DNA from: Gymnogyps californianus
Taxonomy: Eukaryota > Chordata > Aves > Accipitriformes > Cathartidae
Length of the DNA stretch: 64,000 bases
Direction of reading: 5' to 3'
Assembly: GCF_018139145.2 (NCBI RefSeq)
Contig: NC_059476.1
Location: 12,765,001 to 12,829,000 of the forward strand
Shown: positions 37,928 to 50,086 of the stretch, in pieces
How the letters are laid out: each line of letters begins with the position of its first letter
Position numbering within the stretch: position 1 is the stretch's first letter
Notes under the pieces: model-generated
Seen by the model: the letters and a program-made list of their open reading frames with translations, nothing else
The model's database searches: none
Told to the model about the DNA's origin: nothing
Translations under genes and position numbers: made by a program

Positions 37928-39213
37928 CCACAGCCCGCGGCGGGGAGGTGAAAGGTCTGTCTGAGGGGGCATCCGTCCTCGCACCCTGCTTTCCCCCCAG
38001 GGTAACCCTCGCTGCGAGCCTGGGAGGCTCAGCTGCAAGCAAGGCCTGGGAAAGCCCCTCTAGTGTTGCTCCTCCTGCTCCCAGCCCTGGGGGCCCACGT
38101 CAGTCCAAGGGCTCATCCCTAGGCCCTGCTAATGGGGAGATGCTGGAGGGTTTCAGGACTTCATCTCCGAGGTGCCTCTGTGCAGGGCATAAAGCTGCTT
38201 TTTGTCTCCTGTTAGCAAGGTGTTAAAAAGAGAAAGTTCTTGTCTCTTTCCCGTAACCTGGACCTTTCTCATGAATAGCAGCAGACCAGCTCCGACATGA
38301 GCCAAGCAGAACAAAACCAGCCAGAGAAGTAGGTGGCTGGTTTCCAGGCTGGAGCAATAGTCATGGCATCAAAGTTACCAAGATAACTTGAGCCCTGTAT
38401 CCCTCCAGCCTCTGCTGCAGAGGTAACCTGTAGCCAGAGGGCTGAGGCCTGGGGAAGGCAGAGTGAGTTGCCTGGCATGCTTGCTGCCTGCCGTTAACTC
38501 TGCTTGCGGACTAGCAGAAGTGGGGGGATCTGTCTGTCTGAATGCTCCAACTTCTGTCACTTTGCCTCGTAGAGACAGCAAGCAGAATGCTAATAAGAGA
38601 CGAAGGGGTGCTGGCACTACGTGGTCACTGCCCATACAACTTCCCAGGAGAAAGGGGGACTCGGGCTCTACTCCTCTAAGGTGTCTGCAGCTGTAATGCC
38701 AGAAGGTTTCTGGCTGCTTGGCAGAAATCCTTGGTCTCCCTTTCAGCTTTTAGTACTAGGAACCTGGTAACATTTTGAAATAATGGTCTAATCATTATGA
38801 ATTCCTTTTGGTACAGATTGTTATGAGGTATATCACAGCCACCTGATTTAGAATTACAGCGGATGTCATAAGCACCTCACTGTGGGGTTCAGCCCTAGTT
38901 AATTGGGTCATGGTTTTATGGTCTCATCAGGAGCTTTTTAATCAATTAATTGACAGAGGAATACTTGTCATCTCCATTTTCAAGGACTTTCCCCTTTCTT
39001 CACAACTCAGCTAGCCTGTCTCTTACATAGTTGTGTGAACAGAAGCTGCCTTGTAGGAACTCAGGTCTGCTCATACAAATTGAATTGAGGCTGACACTGG
39101 TTTGAAGTGACCCATTTGCCAAGAAAAAGCTGCTGATATAAAAAGTCATCCAGCAGGCATCAGTTTTCCTGGTCTATCACTGCAATTATGTTTCATTTGT
39201 ACATTTATCAAGA

Positions 39214-39283
39214 CACATATATTGTTATTATATATGTGTTTTATTACACATGTACTTAGGTATACATATACATGTATATATGT
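39214..39283. repeat. TA/ATG microsatellite
   Basis: Interrupted ATAT, TATATATGTG and GTATACATATACATGTATAT stretches. Alternating purine-pyrimidine simple sequence. Confidence 0.75.
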
Positions 39284-42200
39284 TTCTGTCCACCGTGGTA
39301 GTATGGACTATTAATGCCCAGGACTGATTTACTTTCTGAGTGTCTTGGTGTACAAATGTTTTCAGGGAGCTGTGAGGAAATGTTTTGCTACTGTCCTTCC
39401 CAAAGAGCTGCGGGTTGCATTGCGTATGGGGAGATTATGCTCCCACCTTGCTGCTGGGGGCTCTGGCAGTGCTGTGCTATCTTGTGCTGTGATTGCACCC
39501 CGCTCACAACACTAAATGAAGCTAGGCCCCAGCAGGACTTGGATGCACAACAGGCTTGCCCAGGCTCAGCTGAAGCAATGGTGTGTGTTCAGTAGGAAGC
39601 CCAAAGTGGCACCGACCCAATGTCTCTGCGTGGAGGTTTTGGGCACTCATCTGTGAAGGAGCTGGGATTGGGAGGGGGTTGGGGTGAAATGCTTCCTTTA
39701 GGGTACAATGTATGTAGTTCTACCTGCATGGAGGTCACAGAGGATCCTATGGTGCTGCTTGTGAGGGATGCTGTGTAACCCCGGCGCCCTGGCTGCACTC
39801 CAGCAGCGGTAGCTGCCGGCTTCCTGCCTGCGTTTCCCTGCCGTGGCAGGGGGATGCAACACACCTCTTCACATTTTCATTCTTACGTGCTCTGTAAGTG
39901 CTGCTGTCAAACAGCTTTTCCCTTTCACCCAGGCACAGGGGCACTATGAAGTTGATGATAGCTTGCAGTATCTGTGCGAGTACAGGAAAAATCGAAAACA
40001 AAGCTCAAAATATTTGAGATCCCTTTAGATGGAAAAGCTGGAAAATTAAAGCACTGTCACCACCAACTACCTGACTCTGCCAGCCTCAGTGTGGTTCACT
40101 GTATCCTTATTTTGGCAGTGATTTGGATATAATTGCAATGCTTCTGATGGTGGAGAAGGGACCCCTGAAAGGACTCCTGATTTCTGTAAGGGATTGTGCT
40201 TGAAGTTTGCAGCTTCTTTCAGGCTTGGCTGTGATTTCATGATGAGTGTGTGCACTGTCTAACTGATGGCATTCTACTCTGAGAATGAACTTGCTGTATG
40301 CTCGGCCACAGGTACAATAAGAATAATAAATAATAGTCCAAGTCATCCAGGTATAATTCCACCAACGTAAATTGTCTTACATCAGGGATTATGTTGGCCC
40401 ATGAGTGACTTCAGGTACTCCCTGGACAGCTTACCCTCCAGCACAATATCCATATCCAGACATTTGGAGTGTGCCCAGCTCACATCTGTAGGGACACACT
40501 TCGCATGTGCACTAATTCCTCCTGTCTATCCTTGGCTTTTTCACCAGTGGAGTCAGCAGGAGCTCCCCAGAGGAGAGCATAGGTGTAGGGAGCCTGGATT
40601 GTCAGATGACTGATGAGGATGAAATTGGGAGTGTATCCAGTGTTGTATTAAAATACAGATGGGCTTCAGGCTTTCTCTGACTCCAGTGGAGGTGAGTGAG
40701 GCCACAGAAGGCTGTCTGGCATCTCCATGATCCTGAGCTCTTTCAGTCTGCGAAACAGAGAAGAGCGGCTGCAGCTAAATTGGGTGCTGGAAATGGTCTT
40801 TGGCTTGTACTAAGTCCCAGACTGTCTGGGAGTGATCCAGGAAGGTGTTAACTGGCCCATGCCAGCACCCTGCTTGGAACCATTTTGACAATGTAATAAG
40901 AGTATAGAATATTGAGTCTGTGAATGGGTCCTCGTATTGCTTAATTTACCTGCATTGATACATCCTGACAGTCTTTCCACCGGCATCTGTAGAAACTGGA
41001 GTAGAAGATCCTATGAGATAGATAAAAATCTTTCTCAAATCTCTGCTACAAGACACACAAGTGAGATCTCCTGCCTTTTTGCACCACTGAGAAATTTCAT
41101 CATTGGTGTGGAAGTTGGCAGGTTTCCTAGCTTGCAGAGATAGCAAATGTGCTTCCTGATGTGGTGTATCCAAACACTGTAGATTTGGAGTCCCCGTAGC
41201 TCCCTTAATGCTATGCTATAGACTAGGAGAAAACAGCTAGCAGAGATTTGTGTGTGGAGCTAAAAGAGAGACTTGGTTTTAATGGAGAGAAGCAAATCTC
41301 TAGGAGACGTCCATTATAAGCTTTTGGAATATGGATGGTTCTCGGAGCTTAAAAGACACCAAGACTGCTTTTGTCCTAGGCTGGCGTGGAGTGAGATTAG
41401 TGCCTTACTTGTTCATTTGAAAGTACCCTGGAGAAAGAGCAAAAGAATTGGAGGTCAGAAGGCAAGGCAGTCTGAGCTAGAGCCTTGATGCTATAGCTTG
41501 TGCTATAATGTGGTGCTGTGAAGGAAAGCAGCATGGGTTTCACATTCACTTAGGCAGTTTACTGTTGCCTTGCACTGGCAGGCAGGCTGCAGTGCTCTCC
41601 TGGGCTGGACGTTGGTGTAGATCTCAAAGCATCTGACAAAGAATTTGAGCATGTACCCTGCTGTACACCTGGGGGTTGGCTTTTACATGGTCATGATACC
41701 TTTAAACAGCTGGTTCAAACTTCTGTGATTTACACGGCTGGAAAGACAAAGCTGAGCTTCTCACAAGTCCTCCACAACAGAAGATACTCCACAGACTGAC
41801 GGAGTCTGGACCAGATGCAAAACAATCATGGCTAGACAGGTTTTATATTCCATCCACAGTAGAAAATCAATACAACTGATGGGTCCAGTGCAGGATGAAG
41901 CCTGCGAGGTCATCGTTGCTGTTGTCAGGTGATTACACTAGACAACAGGGGAAGAGTTAGGTCTCTTAGGGGAGAGCTTTTAGGCAAGATGAGACTCTAC
42001 ATTAGGTATTACTTGCAAGATTTTACTTGATGTTATTGACAGGACAAACTGGGCACAGGTAAGGCAGAATAACAATGCACCTATATGTTTCCAATGCACT
42101 ATATTTCCTCCTGAACAAAGTAATTGCGAATAACCTGTTGTTGGATTTTCAGTTGAAGCATTCAAACCTACTTTATAAATTAGGAACTTCAAGAATGGCA

Positions 42201-42396
42201 CAGGGCTGCAGCAGGTACTGCCTCCTACAGCCATAAACTGATCAAACTGCATCTTAAAAACAGTTGGGTTTCTTTCAACCCACCCTCCTATTGCCTTCTT
42301 CCTTTCTGGATGGCTGTTCCAAGCCTTATTCTTCTGGCTGTTGGAAACTTCTGTCTGATATCTGTTCTAACATTGCTACTGGGCAATTTAGATTAA

Positions 42397-42411
42397 TTTT
42401 TTTTTTTTTTT
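42397..42411. repeat. Poly-T tract (15 T)
   Basis: Fifteen consecutive T in GATTAAT(T)nCATTTG. No retroposon body recognised. Confidence 0.8.
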
Positions 42412-43577
42412 CATTTGTGCATGTGCCTTTTAATTAAAGTTATTTTCCCTCCCTGGCACTTACGCCCCCTGGAATTATTTTACAGGCAGTGATCATATTC
42501 CCTTTCAGCCTCTGGTTTGCTAAATCAAGCAAGCACTGTTCTTTCTGTATCTGCTTGTAAGACAGGCTGTGGAAAGTGAACTGTGAATTTCTAGGAGTCA
42601 GGTTCCCGAGAGCTTGAATTTGAATCAGATTTTTGCTTTTGATGAACACAGTTCCATGCAGATGATAACGAATGTATTCCCGTTTACAAGTGAGACAGTA
42701 AAGGCATGGCAAAAGTATCTTTAATTGCCAGTGTTCTTCTGTTCAGACCAGAATGGGGGATCACAATCAAAATGTCACTTTTCACATCATTTCACTCTGA
42801 GACTTTTGCTCAGATGCTGTGTTCATGCCAACAGGCTGTAGTTGATACTCTCTGTCCTTCTCTTGCTGCAGAGCTGTGGCTCCAATGTAAAACTACCAGG
42901 GATGGATGAAGAATCTGCCAACGTCATCCTGTGAGTGATGGGCATTATGTTACATGGCACTGCGATAGCCCATTGCTCCCTTCCTCCCATGGCAATCGCA
43001 TTATTATGAAGGAGGAGTTTTAAGGAAATGAATATGGATGTGGAGTCCAGAGCCAGATGTGCAGTGAGACCCACGGTGAGGAATGACCCCACTGTCAGTC
43101 GCTTTGCATTTAGATTGGTTCCTAGGGTGCAGGAAACAGGTCCCAAAAAAGATTCATCTGAGTAGGATGCGTGCATTACCTCCTACTCTCACTGAAGTAT
43201 TTTATTGCTTACATATTACAACAATATATAATAGTATAATGCACCAGATGCTGAGACTGTTTCCGGCTAATATCTTGCTAGAGCTAATGAGAATATATTT
43301 AGGAAGGGCTGAATAAAAAGTGAGGAAACAAAAATGGGGATTTTAACTAGAAAAAAATCAAGTCAAATTAACGTATTGCTAAAAGTCCCCTGTTTCAAAT
43401 TTTGGTCTTCTGAACTAGATTTACTGCTGTGTAGATCATAAAATACTTCACATCCATTCTAGTTATGAAGCCTCCTTTAAAAACAAGCCTTTAGTGAGAG
43501 AAAACACCAGAAAATTTCCTGTAACTTTGAGTAAGACTTTATTTCTTTAACCAGAAGGTTTTGAGCTGGTGTGGTGA

Positions 43578-43607
43578 TTTTTTTTTTTTTTTGTGTGTGT
43601 GTGTTTT
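43578..43607. repeat. Poly-T followed by (GT)n
   Basis: Fifteen T run straight into GTGTGTGTGTG and more T. Compound simple repeat. Confidence 0.8.
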
Positions 43608-44889
43608 TGATTTGGCAAAATGAGTCAATAGCCATCGTATGTATTTCTTCTGTGTTGCAGTCCATCTCTAGATACATTTCTTGACTGGATAAAACGCAGG
43701 CTTTTCATATACAGAATATGAAATAGGATATGTGGGAAATTGTTAATAAGAATAGCCGTGCACTGAGAGAAAGCAGCAGGTGAAAGAGAATCCGTGAGGA
43801 CTAGAAGAAAGGCTTGTCATTGTGTGAATCTGGTCTCTGTGAAGGAGTTTGGGAGATGGTGAGGAGCTTCCACCCGGACTGACACGTAGGATATGCAAAT
43901 CCCATCACGGGGGGGAGATTAAGGAGAATAATGGAAGAGCTCTGACAGTTGCAACTGGCATTCATACAATATTGAGAGGCTATAAACTGTATAAAGCAAT
44001 AGGGTTATAGTTTTCAATCTTCTTAATACTGTACGTTATAATAGAAAAGGGTTTTCTCCCTTTCCTCCTGACTTCAAATAAGACTTTTGTATTTCCCTGA
44101 CCTGGCAATCATGATGAGGTCTGTCCAGAGGGGGAAGAAAGGAGGTCAGAAGTCCTCAATTCATTCTGGAGAGGTTAGAGACCATTCTGACCCATTCAGT
44201 TGTGATATGGCTTTAGATATGAAGGGCTGCAAGGTTAGCATTGGCTTTAGACAATCTTGCGTCCTCTGGGCCTTTCTTACTACGCCAGACTGAATACAGC
44301 CCTCACGTTGTGCAGAGCTCCAGTGAGGCGAGTGAAACTGCCCCATCAAAGACCTCTTCCTCTGGAAAGTGCTGTTGTAGCTTGGCCAGAGCATTTCAGA
44401 GGTTCACACTGATTTCCTTTTGATCCCAAGGCTCCTGAGAAACAGCCCCAAACAAGCTAAAATCGTGAAAGTTTAAATGTAACATTTTTTTCATTGTTTT
44501 GTTTCAAGGCAGCATTTTTTGAATGGATTTCCGATTCTTTTATTCTATATTTAACAATGATCCAGTGATACAAAACCCTTGATTCAGTGTCCCACACAGA
44601 GGCATCTAGTGACATTTGAGATGGTATTGCCTCTAGCTGCTGTTTCACAGGGCAAGGGCATCCTGTGGGTCCTGTGTCCTACCTGAGGCCCAGGCTGGGA
44701 AGGGTAGAGCATCTCAAACTATATTTGCCTATATTTGGGCAATGGATATTATCATAAAAGCTGTGTTTACTGGATCCTGTTCATCCAGAACCAAAGCTAC
44801 ATTCAGATTTTCATTTCATAGGAGGAGAAAAAAAATCAGACTGACACAAGGCACTCTTTTTCTCTCATTTTTTTTTGTATCTGGCCAGC

Positions 44890-45130
44890 AAACCAAAAAA
44901 TCAATGACTCCCGCAGCTCTAATTGACATTTCTATGTTAAATGAAAATGGGCCTTGATTCCAATTCAAATGGCAGCATTGGGTGATAGACTAATTATTTT
45001 GGAATTTTAAATGCATATCAAAGTTGATGCAGTAAAATGATTTTTGTGCCACTTGCAATTTTTTTGGCTGTCTCTTAAATCAAACAACAGTTAATGTGAG
45101 AGCCCTTAATCCCTAATTCTCAGTGCTGGT
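44890..45130. promoter_or_regulatory. Candidate conserved noncoding element in intron 1
   Basis: An AT-rich block with TCTAATTGACA, GACTAATTATTTTG, TAAATGCATATCAAAG (POU-like ATGCATAT with an adjacent SOX-like core) and CAGTTAATG. Such clustering of homeodomain, POU and SOX cores is common in neural enhancers. This is a judgement from texture only; the alignment evidence is not available here. Confidence 0.25.
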
Positions 45131-45889
45131 AACACAATAACACTTTTACTTGGTACTGCACTTTCTCTCCTTGGGGAACATAAAAGGAAAGTACTTTGAG
45201 AAGGAACAGGATATTTTAGGATATGTCCTAAAATGTAATTCCTTTCTTTTAGAGGGTCTCCAAGAACTTAATTTAACCTCACATCGTGTCCCTAAATAGG
45301 GGAGTGATGTTCTCCCGTGATAGCACACAGGGACTCAAAGCTGCCTCTGAATTTCTGCCCCCTGTGCTGCCATGCCAGGGACATGCTCGGGGCAGGCTGT
45401 GCTGAGGTGCCCCTGACATGGGGTGAGCAGAGGGAGAAGGCTGAGAAAAGAGATGGAGGTTTAGGCGGTGCGGGGGAAGAAGGTGGGAAGTTGGACTTAT
45501 TTCTGCTTCTATGGAGGGAGGTTAATGCCAAGTATCCCCACCATGAGCAGCCTGTGCTGGGGCAGGGCCTCCAGTGCTTTCTCCCTGTGCTGTGGTTAGA
45601 GGCAGAACTACTTCTGCAGGGGCAGGAAGGTGAAGGGAGTCACAGGCCTTGTGATTTCTCTTTTCCTGGAGGGAAGACTCAGAGAGAGCCCAGATGAGAC
45701 AAAGCCCACCTCAAGCGAGTGGCTCGGGTGGGATGAAGGGATTGACCCATGCTGTGCTGCTGGGAAGTATGGCTGAGGAGCCTCAGGGCAGGATGAGGAG
45801 ACCACAAAGTGTACATAAGGCAGCAAGTTACATGATAACAGCAAACGCCACCCACCTTCACCCCCAGAGATCTTGCCCTCATTAAGGAG

Positions 45890-45914
45890 AAAAAAAAAAA
45901 AAAAAGCTTTTTTT
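45890..45914. repeat. Poly-A tract with A7GCT7 palindrome
   Basis: Sixteen A are followed by GC and seven T, so 45899-45914 is a perfect 16-bp palindrome (A7GCT7). A run of six C follows. Confidence 0.8.
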
Positions 45915-48306
45915 CCCCCCATAGTATTGCATTCTCTAATGCAGAAGCAGCAAGGTAGGGAAGATACTCTTGGACTGTCTGGCCTGGCAAAAATACTGGA
46001 GTGCATCTAGTACATAAAGATACGGCTGGTGTTTAGAGAGTGTGTCTGAAATGCATTTACCAAGACAGTTTTCCGACTGCCACCAGGAGTATGTCCCCAT
46101 GCTCTGTGTATTGCTTCTTGCTGCCTCGTGGAACCTAAGCGCCCATTTGCAGAGTCTTCCATGCTTTGCACAAATGTGTTAAATCAAGAGATGAAGGAGA
46201 ACAGATGGAAGGGGATGATTTGCAGTTGGCATTTCAAGGCAAATGTGTTCCCAAGGCATGGAAGGGCTGGGGGTTTTTTTTGGTGGAGAGTGTTCAGCTG
46301 CACATGGGAAGCTCTTGATCCCTTACAACACCAGGTCCCAACTCAGTGTCAGTGGTCACATCCTATTTGTATTAGGTTTTATATCACATTTGCTGGTGTT
46401 TATTTAAGGACAGCAGTGCTATGAGCTCTTGCAGATCATTTTCATGCAGGTCTTTAGGAGGAAGTGAAAGGCTCTTTAGAAAATCTCAGGCTATTTAGAT
46501 TTCCCAACAGAGACATCCCATGTCTTTCCCCAAATGTTTCTCTTCCTCCCTCATTCTCACCTCCCCCACTACATTTAAGGTTGAGAAAATAATTCAAGGG
46601 AAATATTTTATGTAACAAATGTAGGCTTGTTTTGCTCTTCATAAATTGTCCCTGCTCAACAAGTGATTTTCTCAGGTGCACTTATTTTTTGGGGGGTGAA
46701 GTAATCGTAAAGTTCCTGATTCAGAAATCAGTGGGAAATTCCTCAGTAATGTGGGAATGGACCCCACTTAATCATTTGGAATAGACTTTGCATGGAAGAT
46801 TTTTATTTTAAATCCAAGGTATATTTTCAGTAGATGAAAGAGGTCATATGCTCCCTTTCTGTGTGTGTGACTGGGTCAGTATAAACCTTTAGAAACAGCT
46901 TAATGTTCCCTGCCTTGGCCAAGAATGCTGCCAGTACCTTTCACTGAATATTCTCTGAAAACAGACCTAGAAGAAGTGAATTCCACTGAATATTCAAATG
47001 AATATTTGAGGACCTTATTCTTTGAAGAATTTACCTATGTGTAAGTGTAATATATGTAATATAATGTAATATATTTTTCTGGCATAAAAATCATACTTAT
47101 GGTGAAAATCAAGCTCTATATGCCAAAGAATATGATATAGAAAATTAATTTGCTTTCCATTGAGTTTCAGTTCAGGTTTCCAAGAAAAAAAATACATTTC
47201 TATAGATGAAAGATAAAAGCTTTAAATTAATCATTATTGGAAACAAAATCAAATTTTGGAAATGGTTATCTGCAAATCAAAGTTAGATCTTACTTTGATT
47301 ACATGAAACTTACTAGAATTTTTTTTTTATAAGAAAGGATAAACAGGTAAATAAAGGACACACCAGCAAAACAGCAGATGCATTAAACTTAATACCAGAA
47401 TGCATAGGTCTGTGGTGAAATGTCACTAGTTAGAGGAGTTTTGAGGACAATTATTCCCTGAGATGGTATTCTGGCTGAGGATCACACCGCGGGAGGGGAC
47501 TGCGCTACACCTCCTCCACTTCGTTTGTGTGAGTGTTTCCACACTCCCCTCAATATGTTAAGGGGGACAGAGCCTGGGCTAGAGATAAGAAGAATATAGA
47601 TCTGGGCTATATAGATCTGGACTTACCCTGGATCCAGTGACCTAGCATCTCTACAGAAGTGCTGCTGAAGTTTAGTAGTAACTATTTAGGCTATTGTAAA
47701 GCAAAGATGCTTTGATGCAGATCTGCATCTGTTTGTTTAAATGACAAATGACTGTTTAATTGTGTATCTCCTGGAAAACAAAATGAAACAAAACAAACCA
47801 AAACATTCTCCAGCTCATCTGTTGGATGAAAAGCTCCAAGTTCAGTGTTGCTTTCCATTTTATTTTCAACTTTTATAAGTTGACATGTGGTCTTTCTTTT
47901 TTCTTCAGAAACTCCTCATCCACTCCCAAACAACTCATTTTAAAGTTGTTAAAGGAATAAATGTGGTTGATTCCAGCTGTCTCTCACCACGGGCTGTGCC
48001 CATGACTGTGAGCCAGGCAGGACTGCAGGGCCCCGTTATCCCACCTGTGATGGAGGGAGCTGGACCATGGACACCTGTGAGAGCTGGAGCAAGGAAACCA
48101 GCTCTGCATTACTGTGCCATGGGCTGGGGTCCTGCCATCTTTTCTTCCTCCACCAGAACGCTGGGTTGTGCAATCACTGAAATCCCTGTTATTTTCATCA
48201 TGCTGCAGGCTGGGATCCCATCAGATAGACTCAGCAGCTCCCGTGCCTCCCTCTCCCATGGGAACGTGAGTTCTTCTTCCTCCCTGCAAGCCCTGGTGTG
48301 CTCCAT

Positions 48307-48325
48307 CCTCCTCCTCCTCCTCCTC
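48307..48325. repeat. (CTC)n trinucleotide repeat
   Basis: Six CCT/CTC units in a row. Simple repeat. Confidence 0.85.
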
Positions 48326-49233
48326 ACCAGCCACCCACGGCCCTGTGTGTTGATGCTGTTGCCTGGCGACCACCCTGTGACGGACAGCTTGGAGGGAAGC
48401 GATGATTAAACAACCTGAACTGGCTTTTGAAAGCAGTGATCGTTATTGTAATGTGACAAGCAGTGACAGCTGAGACAGCAACACATTTGGAGTATGATTC
48501 CTAAAAAACCCAAAAAACAATAAACACATGAGGAAAGTGCCGCACACACCTGCATGTGTAGGTGTGCGAGTGCTGATGCGATGCCTTTCCTTGATGCAGA
48601 AGGGCTAGGGAAGGCATGTCTTTCTTTATTAATGTAAGGTGAACATAACCCTAATAATTGTCATGATGAACAGGCCAGCCCAGGAGCCAATGCAGCTTGC
48701 ACAGACGCTGTCAAACATCTCAGCTACTCTGGCGGGCCGAGGCAGCAGTTAAATGGGATGCTGCAGGTGTTAGGAAGGGGTGGCTGCACAGCCAGCAGCC
48801 CCTTGCTGACTGCCAGCAGGAATACCCTCTGCATAGAGAGGACTGCGTTGAAGCTTTGGTGTGAAGCTGGTGGTCCTGCTGGGTCCACTGGCCATTTCTC
48901 CTCCTGCCTTCCAGATGGACAAGACCAGTATAGGCACAAGGATGCAGGGTGGACTCAGCCTTGATAGGGAATGCATGTGGCTGTACGACCACAGTGCCTA
49001 GTTTAGGGGATTGTGCATCACATCTTCCAGCATCGACTGGGAGGCTCCTGCCCCGTTACCCTTCCTTCCAAATCCAGGCGACACCAAATGTTGTCGTTGC
49101 GGAACAAATTTGAAAACAAGACCAGATGCACCTTAAAGACTGGGTAAACCAGGACACTAAGAAGAAATGGATCACTACTAGTTGAGAAATCTTAAGAAAG
49201 CCCCACTCATGAACTCAGAGAATGAAAGCTATC

Positions 49234-49253
49234 TTTTTTTTTTTTTTTTTTTT
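49234..49253. repeat. Poly-T tract (20 T)
   Basis: Twenty consecutive T with no identifiable element on the minus strand next to it. Confidence 0.85.
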
Positions 49254-50035
49254 GAGTGCTTGGAATGGGCCAGTTCTGCAACAACTGGATTGGGGCTCTG
49301 TGGATTTAGTCATTAAAGTTTCTTTAAGACACAGGTTCCTATAGTCTCTTCCCTCTTACACTGTCAAAAACTGCCTGAAAAACTTCTATAGAAAGCATAT
49401 TGTTTCCCTTTTTCCTCACTTTCCTTTGACTTCATTCCTTGTAATGCAGCTCAGAATTAGGCCAGGAGCTGGGATTGCAATAGGCTACTTGGATAGCTGA
49501 GGAGCTGTTGGACAGGATCACAGCTGAGGCCTGACAAAATTCAGGATGGCCACACTACAGAGATGTGGGTCAGTTTTGCCACCATTTGTCTGAAGCCTAG
49601 AAATAGTAGGTTTACATCCCTTCCAATTTTTTTCTTGTTCTTAAGTGTAACAGGCTCTAGGGGACTTAAGTGCTGTGACTGTCCAGGACTCATTACAATG
49701 TTAAAGCTTGTCTTTGTGATTTTCCCATGCACACATCATACTGATGGTTTGTCTGATTTGTGCATGGATTTGGAGGGAGGAAATGCATGTTCCTGGTGCT
49801 TCCCACTTGCTTCTCAACCTCCTCTTTTAGTTTTATCCCAAGTTAGAATTGATTTCTGCTGTTCTCCTGTCCTGTTAGGGTGCTGGTCTCTTTCAGCCCT
49901 CCTCAGGGAAATAGCCCTGTCTTGGCAGGTTCACTACATCCATATTTTCACCACAAAGAACAGTGGGGGTAAGGTATAGCTTCAATGCAGGTGAACACCA
50001 CCTTTCTCTTAAAGCAGAGTTAAAAAAAGATGTTA

Positions 50036-50086
50036 AATATATATATATTTATATGTTATATAAAATTATGTATTTATGTGAGAGAT
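50036..50086. repeat. TA-rich microsatellite
   Basis: AAATATATATATATTTATAT followed by GTTATATAAAATTATGTATTTATG. Low-complexity AT sequence. Confidence 0.75.

Larger units (their letters stand above)
37930..45880. other. Intron 1 stretch, no exon seen
   Basis: Beyond the CpG shoulder the sequence returns to AT-leaning intronic DNA. It holds simple repeats at 39214-39283, 42397-42411 and 43578-43607, an octamer motif ATGCAAAT at 43893-43900, and a candidate conserved block at 44890-45130. A GC-richer patch at about 45,330-45,780 has no clear explanation. Confidence 0.55.

Noticed and set aside
45317..45697. 126-codon open frame in a GC-richer patch
   Set aside because: Low-complexity Gly/Glu-rich translation with no splice sites or homology. 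The GC patch alone is not evidence of an exon.
47885..48409. 174-codon plus-strand open frame with a hydrophobic leucine run
   Set aside because: The leucine run is just the (CTC)n repeat in translation. There is no homology, promoter or splice context, and it lies within the intron.
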